Positions 14,321 to 20,767 of a DNA stretch of 25,899 bases are shown here, one piece after another. The notes under the pieces are model-generated. The model had not been told where the DNA came from. It saw only the letters and a list, made by a program, of their open reading frames with translations, and ran no database searches. This DNA comes from Ruminococcus sp. (GTDB lineage Bacteria; Bacillota; Clostridia; Oscillospirales; Ruminococcaceae). Made by a program: the position numbers and the translations under genes. Location: assembly GCF_019417665.1 (NCBI RefSeq), contig NZ_DXUU01000036.1, positions 6,317 to 32,215 on the forward strand, written 5' to 3'. How positions within the stretch are numbered: the first letter of the stretch is position 1; every line of letters begins with the position of its first letter.

Positions 14321-15649
14321 TTATTGTACCACATTTATCTCAGAAATGCCATACCCTTTGCACACAGAAATGCAATTTTGGTCGATCCGTTCGCCACTGA
14401 GTACAATGGGAACAGCTGGCGGACAGGGTACCTTTACCGCAGCGCAGATCCTGCTGAAACTTTCCTCCACGGGAATTGTCTCCTGGGGCGCCAGGGCAGC
14501 CTCCCGGATGCCGCAGACAATTTCCGGATGCGGCAGAGCGTATTTTTCCGTCACAGGCGGCTGTTTCGGCGTAAACTGCTCCAATGCCTGCTGAAGCCGA
14601 CAAAAATCTTCCTTCGTACTTCCAGCTGAACAAAGCAGCACCACGTGATACAAATCCGCATATTCTGCAATAATGCCATTTTCTTTCAAATACGCTGCTA
14701 GTTCCGTTCCAGTGCATCCGCTTGCTGCTGCATCAATGGTCAGATGCAAGGGATCACCGTCCACGAACACATAGCGGGGCGAAAAATGACATTTCAGCGT
14801 CTGAACATACTCTATGACTTCCGACAGCTGCTCCCGAAACAAGGGCGAGGCCAGTTCCCGGTTACACCAATCCAGAGACGCCAACATGAGGTAGGACGGA
14901 CTGGTGGATGCAAACATTGCCATAGCATCACGCACTCGCTGGGCATCGGTGTCAATATCGCTGCGCACATGAAGATATGCCGTTCCTGTCAGCCCCGACA
15001 GCATTTTATGCGCCGAATCGCAGCAGTAGTCTGCACCCAGCTGAATAGGGTGGCACTGCCACGGCAAAAACGCCAGATGGGCACCATGGGCATTATCCAC
15101 CAAAAGCTTGGCATGGTATTTTCGGCAAACCTCCGCCAAGGCTGCAATATCCGCCATATGCCCCAGATAATCCGGCGAAGTCACATAAATACACGCCGGG
15201 CGGTGAAGCTGCTCCAGCACTGCCTCGAAATCTTCAGGCGCATATGTACCCGACAAAATGCCGTCGCTCTCTCTGGGATAGACCCATTGCACTGTCAGAT
15301 CCAGCAATACACAGGCATTCAAAAACGCCCGATGCACATTCCGTGCTGCGATCACTGCCCTGCCCTCCTGTTTCATGAGCAGCAGCATCGTCTGGATACA
15401 AAGGGTAGAACCGGCACAGGAATAAAACGTATATGCTGTTCCATAGAGCGATGCCGCATTTGCCTCACTTTCTGCCAGGATTCCCGATGCTTCAAAAAGA
15501 CTGTCCGCATCGGAGATCTCTGTCAGATCCAGTTCTGCTGCCTGCTGGAGCATCGGCGCACCCAACCGCCCCTTGTGTCCGGGCATGTGCATCCGTACTG
15601 GATCTTGTGCTGCATATTGTGTTAAAAAGTCGTAGACTGGTGTTTTCAT
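14321..15649 (-). CDS. Orn/Lys/Arg decarboxylase-family PLP enzyme (SpeA/YaaO-like)
   Basis: The 442-residue product is a fold-type I PLP enzyme: RMHMPGHKGR near the N-terminus, ISDADSLFEASGILAESE, VDNAHGAHLAFLP (PLP-binding Asp) and DSAHKMLSGLTGTAYL with the Schiff-base Lys. It ends with a shortened C-terminal domain. Family members decarboxylate arginine, lysine or ornithine for polyamine synthesis; the substrate cannot be read from sequence. ATG at 15649 has a strong site (CGGAGGTAAAACCACTG) and an N-terminus (MKTPVYDFLTQYA) matching homologues. It has no N-terminal wing domain, as in the short Bacillus-type enzymes. It lies between the sigma-like gene and holB. Confidence 0.9.
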   Translation of the reverse strand: MKTPVYDFLTQYAAQDPVRMHMPGHKGRLGAPMLQQAAELDLTEISDADSLFEASGILAESEANAASLYGTAYTFYSCAGSTLCIQTMLLLMKQEGRAVIAARNVHRAFLNACVLLDLTVQWVYPRESDGILSGTYAPEDFEAVLEQLHRPACIYVTSPDYLGHMADIAALAEVCRKYHAKLLVDNAHGAHLAFLPWQCHPIQLGADYCCDSAHKMLSGLTGTAYLHVRSDIDTDAQRVRDAMAMFASTSPSYLMLASLDWCNRELASPLFREQLSEVIEYVQTLKCHFSPRYVFVDGDPLHLTIDAAASGCTGTELAAYLKENGIIAEYADLYHVVLLCSAGSTKEDFCRLQQALEQFTPKQPPVTEKYALPHPEIVCGIREAALAPQETIPVEESFSRICAAVKVPCPPAVPIVLSGERIDQNCISVCKGYGISEINVVQ

Positions 15650-15689
15650 CAGTGGTTTTACCTCCGAATGACTTGATCCTCCATGCCGT

Positions 15690-15965
15690 TCAAAACAGAT
15701 CATACGCCCTGAGCCGGCTGCGAATGGAATCACAGGCACGGCGATGGGTTCGGGAAACGGTAGAAACATTTACTCCTAGGGCATGTGCGATCTCCGGCAT
15801 GGTTTTGCTCTCTTTATAGTATAACACAAGAATCTGCTTTTGTCTCGCAGAAAGTTCATTTTCAATAATATTTTTTGCAATATGACAAGCAAACCGTTTT
15901 TTCTCCTGGCGTTCCACTTGCGAATCCACAGGAAACAGCAGCGTTTCCCACACTTCTCTCGTCAT
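15690..15965 (-). CDS. Small sigma-70 region 4-like HTH protein
   Basis: The 91-residue protein has a C-terminal region-4 helix-turn-helix: LSARQKQILVLYYKESKTMP, then EIAHALGVNVSTVSRTHRR. The regions that bind the -10 box (region 2) are absent, so it is not a complete sigma factor by itself. It could be an anti-/co-sigma, a phage-type ArpU-like regulator or one half of a split sigma. ATG at 15965 overlaps the TGA of the upstream gene (ATGA), indicating translational coupling. It is followed 40 nt later by the decarboxylase gene. Confidence 0.8.
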   Translation of the reverse strand: MTREVWETLLFPVDSQVERQEKKRFACHIAKNIIENELSARQKQILVLYYKESKTMPEIAHALGVNVSTVSRTHRRACDSIRSRLRAYDLF

Positions 15966-16201
15966 GCGCAAAAACAGTCACCTGCCTGTTCTGCCGCAGA
16001 CCCGGCATCCACATAGGGCAGAATCGTCCCTATCACCTGTTCGATCTCATGGGCTTCTTCGCTGAGCAGTCGCCGCCGTGCTTCCAGTGACTGGACTTCC
16101 AACGGTGAAAGCTGAGGATCTTTCATTTTCTGCCGCAGTTCTTCGATCCTGCTTTTCAAAAGACTTAGACTGGTACGATAGTTACATAGAATTGCTTCCA
16201 T
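15962..16201 (-). CDS. Small coiled-coil protein of unknown function, coupled to the sigma-like gene
   Basis: ATG at 16201 has a good site (AAAGGGGAAG). The 79-residue product starts MEAILCNYRTSLSLLKSRIE and is nearly all helical heptads (IEELRQKMKD, LEARRRLLSEEAHEIEQV), then a short tail with two cysteines (GDCFCA). No family is recognised. Overlap by four bases with the sigma-like gene suggests the two proteins are made in equal amounts and may work together. It is the first gene of the operon. Confidence 0.75.
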   Translation of the reverse strand: MEAILCNYRTSLSLLKSRIEELRQKMKDPQLSPLEVQSLEARRRLLSEEAHEIEQVIGTILPYVDAGSAAEQAGDCFCA

Positions 16202-16248
16202 AGACTTCCCCTTTCCGGAATACATATTTTGGGTTCTTTTCAAACCGG

Positions 16249-16277
16249 ATTGTACCAGGGAGTTTTGAAAAAGTCAA
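16249..16277 (-). promoter_or_regulatory. Promoter of the coiled-coil/sigma/holB operon
   Basis: TTGACT (16272-16277), 17-nt spacer and TACAAT (16249-16254) on the minus strand. Leader about 40 nt. No other strong promoter was seen before 10646, consistent with one long transcript to queH. Confidence 0.8.
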
Positions 16278-16316
16278 GTGCTTGTTCTGAAAAACAGAAT
16301 TTTTGTTATAAAATAG

Positions 16317-16348
16317 CTGCTGCAAGAAACAGAAAGGTCTTGCAGCAG
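16317..16348 (-). terminator. Hairpin, probable terminator of the lipoprotein transcript
   Basis: An 11-bp perfect stem (CTGCTGCAAGA / TCTTGCAGCAG) with a 10-nt loop. On the minus strand it is followed by CTATTTTAT, a weak U-tract. It lies between the repeat element and the next promoter. Confidence 0.65.
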
Positions 16349-16351
16349 TCT

Positions 16352-16517
16352 TAGAACTTGTTCTCATAGGAGCGGTGTGCGGGTTTTCGAGCAAAATTTT
16401 GCCGAGGGCAAGGCGAAAAAACGAAAGCATACTGTCGTATGGTGAGTTTTTTCAACGCAGAAATCGGCAAAATTTGCCGAAAAGACGTGCAGCGAATCCT
16501 ATGAGAACAAGTTCTTA
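16352..16517. repeat. ~166-bp palindromic element, copy E1 (MITE-like)
   Basis: Terminal inverted repeats of about 20 bp (TAGAACTTGTTCTCATAGGA at the left, its reverse complement at the right) enclose further internal inverted sequence (GGCAAAATTT/AAATTTTGCC). The minus strand aligns over its length with element E2 at 17593-17758: shared GTCTTTTCGG, TTTCTGCGTT and TTTTCGCCTTG. It starts 12 nt after the lipoprotein stop codon. No ORF. Confidence 0.85.
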
Positions 16518-16528
16518 ATCACACAAAA

Positions 16529-17152
16529 TCAGAACGGCATGACCGGGTCGGGTGCCGGTTCCATTTCCGCTCTGGGGAACTCAAACGTATACGCTTCTGA
16601 CCAGTCCAGCACACCTGCACCGGGAAAATACATGAGCGTTGCCACCTGGAAATCCGCCGGCACTTCCAGACAAATATAGCCCTGACGTGTTTCACCGATT
16701 TCGATTGGGTCAGAAAAGTCCTCTGTACCTTCACCGAACTGTCTATAAATAAACCGACTGCTGCGCACAGTAACGCCGGGATAAGATTCCCCGTCTGTTT
16801 CAATGGCATAAGAACGGGACAGCATATTTGCAGAGATAGCGCGATCTGATTCATTCCGGATCGTGATCTGGAAGAAAATGATGCCGATATCCTGGTCGTT
16901 ATCCGTAAATGTATAAGACGGCAGATATGCCTTGTCCACCGTGACATAGACATCCTGAACGCTGACTTCTGCTCCCACCTCACCAGTCTGTACGTCTACC
17001 TTACGAGGTTCTTTTGTAGTCGCTGTAGTTTCCGCAGCGCCATCGTTGACATCACGCACACTGCCTTTTTCTTTTTTACCGCAGCCAGCCGCCGTAAGCA
17101 GCAGCACACCGCCCATGAGCAAGCTAAGCATTCTCCCCAATGTCTTTTTCAT
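16529..17152 (-). CDS. Lipoprotein with DUF4352-like domain
   Basis: The 207-residue protein has a lipoprotein signal (MKKTLGRMLSLLMGGVLLLT followed by AAGC, lipid-modified Cys24), a low-complexity linker with Glu/Thr, and a beta-sandwich domain of about 140 residues (VYVTVDKAYL, IIFFQITIRNESDRAISANM, IEIGETRQGYICLEVP). This pattern resembles the DUF4352/immunoglobulin-like lipoproteins common in Bacillota; function unknown. It would sit on the outer face of the membrane. Ribosome binding site GAGGAAAGGA is somewhat far (about 13 nt) from the ATG. Monocistronic; no clear promoter found in 17153-17240. Confidence 0.85.
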   Translation of the reverse strand: MKKTLGRMLSLLMGGVLLLTAAGCGKKEKGSVRDVNDGAAETTATTKEPRKVDVQTGEVGAEVSVQDVYVTVDKAYLPSYTFTDNDQDIGIIFFQITIRNESDRAISANMLSRSYAIETDGESYPGVTVRSSRFIYRQFGEGTEDFSDPIEIGETRQGYICLEVPADFQVATLMYFPGAGVLDWSEAYTFEFPRAEMEPAPDPVMPF

Positions 17153-17242
17153 GTAATTTTCACATTCCTTTCCTCTGTCCAGACAGCCTTGCCCGATTTA
17201 GAATCTGTACAAATATTTTTATCGGCACAGGTTCAAATATAG

Positions 17243-17284
17243 AAAAAACTGCCCCGTGTCCGACTCAATGCCGGAGCGGGACAG
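17243..17284 (-). terminator. Terminator of the ferredoxin gene
   Basis: On the minus strand CTGTCCCGCTCCG pairs with CGGACACGGGGCAG (minor mismatches) and is followed by TTTTTTC. It lies 10 nt after the ferredoxin stop codon. Confidence 0.85.
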
Positions 17285-17294
17285 CCTTTGAATC

Positions 17295-17465
17295 TTAGTC
17301 AGCTTCAATTGCACTTACCGGACATTCCGAAGCACAGGAACCGCAGGAGATGCAGGTATCTTCTGCGATCTCATACTTGTCAGCGCCCTCAGAAATTGCG
17401 TCTACCGGACATGCGCCCTGGCAAGTACCACAGCTGATACATGCGTCTGTAATTTTATATGCCAT
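17295..17465 (-). CDS. 2[4Fe-4S] ferredoxin
   Basis: This 56-residue protein has two CxxCxxCxxxCP cluster motifs: CISCGTCQGACP and CISCGSCASECP. It is a clostridial-type low-potential electron carrier, likely serving pyruvate:ferredoxin oxidoreductase, hydrogenases and radical SAM enzymes. The start is ATG 17465 with GGAGGTGAATTCCAA; the open frame continues upstream to 17549 but the added residues are not ferredoxin-like. It is a single-gene transcript with its own promoter and terminator, which suggests high expression. Confidence 0.97.
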   Translation of the reverse strand: MAYKITDACISCGTCQGACPVDAISEGADKYEIAEDTCISCGSCASECPVSAIEAD

Positions 17466-17520
17466 TTGGAATTCACCTCCGTGTCTGAATCCGCAGGACA
17501 TTCCTGTTCTGCTACACCTC

Positions 17521-17549
17521 ATTATAACAGATTTCTGAGAAAAAAGCAA
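17521..17549 (-). promoter_or_regulatory. Promoter of the ferredoxin gene
   Basis: TTGCTT (17544-17549), 17-nt spacer, TATAAT (17521-17526) on the minus strand. Confidence 0.75.
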
Positions 17550-17592
17550 GTGGTTTTCACTGGTTTCTCAAAAAGTTTTTGACAAAGTGTCC

Positions 17593-17758
17593 TTAGAGCC
17601 TGTTCAGCATCTTTTCGCACATGTCTTTTCGGTGAATTTTACTGCTTTCTGCGTTAAAAATTCTTGCCGGGCGACAGCCCGCCTGCGAATTTTCGCCTTG
17701 AAATCAGCGAAAATTCACTCAAAAATCCATGCACAACAAGATACTAAACAGGCTCTTA
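17593..17758. repeat. ~166-bp palindromic element, copy E2 (MITE-like)
   Basis: Terminal inverted repeats (TTAGAGCCTGTTCAGCATC on the left; right end complementary to TAAGAGCCTGTTTAGTATC) flank sequence homologous to E1. An inner GCGAATTTTCGC-type palindrome and GCCGGGCGACAGCCCGC hairpin are inside. The right terminus overlaps the TAA stop codon of the arsR-type gene. No ORF. Confidence 0.85.
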
Positions 17759-18088
17759 TTCCTGAATATGTTCCAGCGCCTGTCCAAAAATAGAGGAAAT
17801 ATGTGAATCTGCCAGGGAATAAAAAATCGTTTTCCCTTCCCGGCGGCTGGTGACGAGCCGGGACTGTTTCAGGATCCGGAGCTGGTGGGAGATGGCAGAC
17901 TGGGTCATATCCAGCTTCTGAGCAATGTCCCGAACGCATTCTTCATGGCGGAACAGTACAAAAATGATCCGCACCCGTGTGAGATCGCCGAAGATCTTAA
18001 ACAATTCTGCCGCATCTGACAAAACCGACTCCGGCGGCATCTGCTCCGGCAGTTCCGCCGGCTTATGTTCTTTGTAATCGGTATACAT
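17756..18088 (-). CDS. ArsR/SmtB-family metal-sensing repressor, zinc (alpha5) type
   Basis: The 110-residue protein has the winged-helix core (LFKIFGDLTRVRIIFVLF, DMTQSAISHQLRILKQSRLV, REGKTIFYSL). Its C-terminal helix reads DSHISSIFGQALEHIQE, giving D-x-H-x10-H-x2-E, the exact spacing of the SmtB/CzrA alpha5 zinc site. The alpha3 motif has one Cys (EECVRDIA), not the CxC of arsenic sensors. So zinc (or cobalt) sensing is likely. Known relatives release DNA when metal binds and control efflux genes; none is adjacent, so the target may be elsewhere or only itself. ATG at 18088 has GGGAGGATCT upstream. Its stop codon lies within the edge of E2. Confidence 0.92.
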   Translation of the reverse strand: MYTDYKEHKPAELPEQMPPESVLSDAAELFKIFGDLTRVRIIFVLFRHEECVRDIAQKLDMTQSAISHQLRILKQSRLVTSRREGKTIFYSLADSHISSIFGQALEHIQE

Positions 18089-18114
18089 AGATCCTCCCTT
18101 GCCAAGTGTATCGC

Positions 18115-18158
18115 ATAACGTTCTATGTTATCATACGACATTTTTCCGAATTTGTCAA
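18115..18158 (-). promoter_or_regulatory. Promoter and probable operator of the arsR-type gene
   Basis: TTGACA (18153-18158), 17-nt spacer, TATGAT (18130-18135) on the minus strand. An inverted repeat ATAAC-7-GTTAT (18115-18131) overlaps the -10 edge and start point, extended by TCG...CGA flanks. Self-repression through this site is expected for the family. Confidence 0.75.
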
Positions 18159-18159
18159 G

Positions 18160-18490
18160 GCAGAGTCAAGGCTGATGCAGGTATTTCGGCTTGTAAACAA
18201 ACTATTACTTTTTCTAAGTCCTTCACTTGACACAAGGGGCGCAAAGGGACAACCTAAGGGGAGCGGGGAAAAAAGAAAATCGTAGCAAAAGTGCGGATTT
18301 TCCCCGCTCCCCTCACGGTTTTCCCTCTGCACTCTCTTTCCCTTCACCCTTCCACCCCTTTTCCGCACTTTTGATAGAGCTGGTTTCACTCGTAAAAATC
18401 GCTTATTGCCGCAACTTAATAACAAAGCATTTTCATTTTACATAAAAGATCTACTCATTCAAAAGCCTGAAGGCTGATGTGTAATCCAGT
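18160..18490. other. Non-coding stretch with GC-rich 15-bp inverted repeat
   Basis: No supported gene. A perfect 15-bp inverted repeat (GGGGAGCGGGGAAAA at 18258-18272, complement at 18298-18312) encloses a 25-nt loop. The loop sequence AAAAGTGCGGA (18287-18297) recurs inverted at 18360-18370. The right part is AT-rich. It resembles other structured repeats here but I found no second copy. Confidence 0.7.
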
Positions 18491-18492
18491 TT

Positions 18493-18542
18493 AAGGCAAT
18501 ACCATGCAAAGCCGTCAGGCGATCTTTGTGCGGTGTTGCCTT
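18493..18542. repeat. GGCAA hairpin repeat overlapping the XRE gene stop codon
   Basis: AAGGCAATACC (18493-18503) pairs with GGTGTTGCCTT (18532-18542). The stop codon (18541-18543) is inside the right arm. The minus strand GGCAACACCGCACAAAGA...CGCCTGA closely matches the copy at 19719-19758. It may serve as the gene's 3' hairpin although no U-tract follows. Confidence 0.8.
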
Positions 18543-19458
18543 ACGTTTCATCAGACTCATCCGATTTTTTGGATTCACCTAAAACAGAAAAAATACCGCA
18601 GAGAAGACCGCCTATCACATAGACAATCCAGCAGATATGCCATCCATGGAACACCAATCCCCAGACCAGAAACACTGCTGTTGCCGCCAGCATCACGCAG
18701 GAACAGGCAGCCGAGACACGTTTCTGCGCCGGTGTTTTGTGCGGAGCATTGTCCCGGTTATAGCTGTCCAGGTCGTACTTACTCTTCTGCATCCCGGCGT
18801 AGATCAGAATCGGTGCAGCCGCAATAAGAAATACAAAAAAGCCTGCCATCAGTAGACTCTGCAATTGTTCATCCTGATCCAACCGTGCTTCGCCGAACAG
18901 CGCAGTCATCCCCATGAGAAACACCACGCCTAGCAGTACCAGGATAATTCCTGCCACCAGAAGCACCGGAAATTTTTTCTCATAAGAATCTTTCTGTGCA
19001 TCGGTATAAAATGCCTGGATCCTAGGGTGCTTTTTGACAAAGCTGTCATGCCGGATGCCACCTACAACGAAAAAGCCCACTGCAATAATAATACATCCAA
19101 ACAGCGCAATAGCGGCAAGAGCTTCAGATACGCCAAACCCTGTCAGTGCAAGCATAGCTGCCACACCACAGAGCACTAATACCGTTCCCGTGCAGATCTG
19201 CCGAACAAACTGGTTCATATGGGCATCATAGCCAGCGCTGTCCTCTTTCATGGTCTCTGCTGCATCTCCACGCACCAGTGTGTCCAGATCACAGCCGAAC
19301 AGTTCACACATCATCAAAAGCTTTTCCATCTCTGGATAACACCCATCGGACTCCCACTTGGACACCGTCTGCCGGGACACACCCATTTGCTCTGCAAATT
19401 CCTCCTGCGTCTTTCCCATACGTTTTCTGTAGATTTGAATGTTATTTCCCGTCTGCAT
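18541..19458 (-). CDS. XRE-family HTH protein with C-terminal multi-pass membrane domain
   Basis: ATG at 19458 has a strong site (GGAGGTATGCAAT). Residues about 5-60 are a Cro/CI helix-turn-helix (NIQIYRKRMGKTQEEFAEQM, GVSRQTVSKWESDGCYPE). After a linker there are about six hydrophobic segments between residues 90 and 300, with a soluble loop (HDSFVKKHPRIQAFYTDAQK) between pairs. It is a membrane-tethered regulator of a kind common in Bacillota; ligand and targets are unknown. The C-terminus is acidic and Ser-rich (SKKSDESDET). It appears monocistronic and lies between two copies of the GGCAA hairpin. Confidence 0.88.
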   Translation of the reverse strand: MQTGNNIQIYRKRMGKTQEEFAEQMGVSRQTVSKWESDGCYPEMEKLLMMCELFGCDLDTLVRGDAAETMKEDSAGYDAHMNQFVRQICTGTVLVLCGVAAMLALTGFGVSEALAAIALFGCIIIAVGFFVVGGIRHDSFVKKHPRIQAFYTDAQKDSYEKKFPVLLVAGIILVLLGVVFLMGMTALFGEARLDQDEQLQSLLMAGFFVFLIAAAPILIYAGMQKSKYDLDSYNRDNAPHKTPAQKRVSAACSCVMLAATAVFLVWGLVFHGWHICWIVYVIGGLLCGIFSVLGESKKSDESDET

Positions 19459-19678
19459 ATTGCATACCTCCAAAAATGTTTTGTCAGATCAATTTTGTTT
19501 TCAGAAATATATGTGGCACGTCTGCAAAGACAATCACGATGCCGTCCAAACAAGCATTGACCCTGTCCCTAATATACCATGTCTCTCTTGTCAACACCAC
19601 CAATTTCATGTTGCTCCGGAATATTTTTATGTCAAGTTTCAGTTGCATTCCCGATTTTGCGTGTTTTTTCATGGCTGC
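19459..19678. other. Intergenic stretch, no gene seen
   Basis: I see no supported ORF. TTGACA occurs on the minus strand at 19579-19584, but TATATT follows only 12 nt later, so it is not a good promoter as it stands. The promoter of the XRE-membrane gene is not clear. Confidence 0.5.
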
Positions 19679-19708
19679 AAAAAAGGCAGCCCTTTTTACA
19701 GGACTGCC
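19679..19708 (-). terminator. Terminator of the sugar transferase gene
   Basis: On the minus strand GGCAGTCC pairs with GGGCTGCC (8 bp, 8-nt loop), followed by TTTTTT (19679-19684). Confidence 0.85.
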
Positions 19709-19718
19709 CGATTGATTC

Positions 19719-19758
19719 AAGGCAAAACCATCAGGCGCTCTTTGTACGGTATTGCCTC
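19719..19758. repeat. GGCAA hairpin repeat downstream of the sugar transferase
   Basis: AAGGCAAAACC (19719-19729) and GGTATTGCCTC (19748-19758) form an imperfect stem. The minus strand GGCAATACCGTACAAAGAGC then GCCTGATGGTTTTGCC matches the copy at 18493-18542. It begins 3 nt after the stop codon at 19762. Confidence 0.8.
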
Positions 19759-19761
19759 AAG

Positions 19762-20547
19762 TTACCGTGCGCCTTTTTTCAAGATCACCACGCCCACTGT
19801 TTTGAACAGCAGCTTGATATCCAGTCCCAGGCTGCGTGTCTTCACATATTCAATGTCTGATTCCACCCATTTGTCAAATTCCATGTCGCTTCTGCCCTCT
19901 ACCTGGCAAATACAGGACAAACCGCCCTTTACCATAAGCCGTTCCATCTGGTGGGGCGTGTACAGCACCACCTCACGGGGAAGGGGAGGACGAGGACCAA
20001 TGAGGGACATATCTCCTTTCAGGACATTCCACAACTGAGGCAATTCGTCAATGGATGTCTTGCGGATAAAATGCCCGATCTTGGTGATACGGGGGTCATT
20101 TTCACTCTTGAATGCCAGACCGTCCGTTTCATTTTCTTTCTGTACCTCCGCAAATTTTGCCTCTGCGTCCACACACATGGAACGAAACTTATACATACGA
20201 AACACCTTGCCGTTTTCCGTCAGTCTCGCCTGAGAGAAGATCGGCGAGCCCTTATCCTGCAAATAGATCACAAGCGCCACGATTCCCATGGGGATGCACA
20301 GGATCAGCAGTGCTAGAACAGATGCCAGCATATCAAAGCCACGTTTCACTGCCCGATAAAGCAATCCGCCTGCTGGTTTTGTTTCGCTGTGCCGCAGCGT
20401 TTCCGCCACACCGTCAGAGAGCAGCCCCAGCGCACGCTGGTCAAATTCCAGGATCGGATATTCTGTGATGCCATCAGGATTGTTTTTCATGGAGGAAAGG
20501 GTGAGTTCCGTAACCTGTTCCTCTGTCAAACCTACCTTTGTTCTCAT
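19762..20547 (-). CDS. Undecaprenyl-phosphate sugar-1-phosphate transferase (bacterial sugar transferase family)
   Basis: ATG at 20547 with GAAGTGGG upstream gives 261 residues; the longer open frame upstream crosses the promoter and is discarded. After an 80-residue N-terminus comes the family core: KRGFDMLASVLALLILCIP membrane helix, then ARLTENGKVFRMYKFRSM, NDPRITKIGHFIRKTSIDEL, PQLWNVLKGDMSLIGPRPPL. These enzymes attach the first sugar phosphate to undecaprenyl phosphate on the inner membrane face for capsule, exopolysaccharide or glycoprotein glycans. It lacks the large N-terminal multi-pass domain of WbaP/WcaJ, so it is the short type. It is an orphan: no other glycan genes are nearby. 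Confidence 0.92.
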   Translation of the reverse strand: MRTKVGLTEEQVTELTLSSMKNNPDGITEYPILEFDQRALGLLSDGVAETLRHSETKPAGGLLYRAVKRGFDMLASVLALLILCIPMGIVALVIYLQDKGSPIFSQARLTENGKVFRMYKFRSMCVDAEAKFAEVQKENETDGLAFKSENDPRITKIGHFIRKTSIDELPQLWNVLKGDMSLIGPRPPLPREVVLYTPHQMERLMVKGGLSCICQVEGRSDMEFDKWVESDIEYVKTRSLGLDIKLLFKTVGVVILKKGAR

Positions 20548-20590
20548 GATTTCCCACTTCTCACTTTCACCCAAATGATATACGATTTTT

Positions 20591-20619
20591 ATTATACTAT
20601 ATATGGCGTATTTTGTCAA
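20591..20619 (-). promoter_or_regulatory. Promoter of the sugar transferase gene
   Basis: TTGACA (20614-20619), 17-nt spacer, TATAAT (20591-20596) on the minus strand: full consensus. Divergent to the tex promoter. Confidence 0.9.
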
Positions 20620-20703
20620 TTCGGAAATGTAAATATTTTGCTGTGAGCAGTATTTTTCAGACGATACCATTATTCCCCACTCTAAATCACAACAAAAATT
20701 TTC

Positions 20704-20732
20704 TTGCAATTTGCACTGATTTCTGGTAGAAT
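20704..20732 (+). promoter_or_regulatory. Promoter of tex
   Basis: TTGCAA (20704-20709), 17-nt spacer, TAGAAT (20727-20732); start near 20739, about 29 nt before the TTG start codon. Confidence 0.75.
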
Positions 20733-20767
20733 AGGACATATCCCTACAGAATGGAGCGTAATAGAAT

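Noticed and set aside
14744..15625. 293-codon open frame on the plus strand
   Set aside because: Antisense to the decarboxylase-family gene, which carries all PLP motifs.
15690..15965. Full sigma factor gene
   Set aside because: Only a region 4-type HTH is present in 91 residues; region 2 is missing and the upstream gene is a coiled coil without region 2 motifs.
18123..18425. 100-codon open frame on the minus strand upstream of the arsR-type gene
   Set aside because: It crosses the arsR promoter and the GC-rich hairpin, with no ribosome binding site or recognisable sequence.
19484..19720. 78-codon open frame on the minus strand
   Set aside because: It runs through the terminator and hairpin repeat of the sugar transferase gene and lacks a ribosome binding site.
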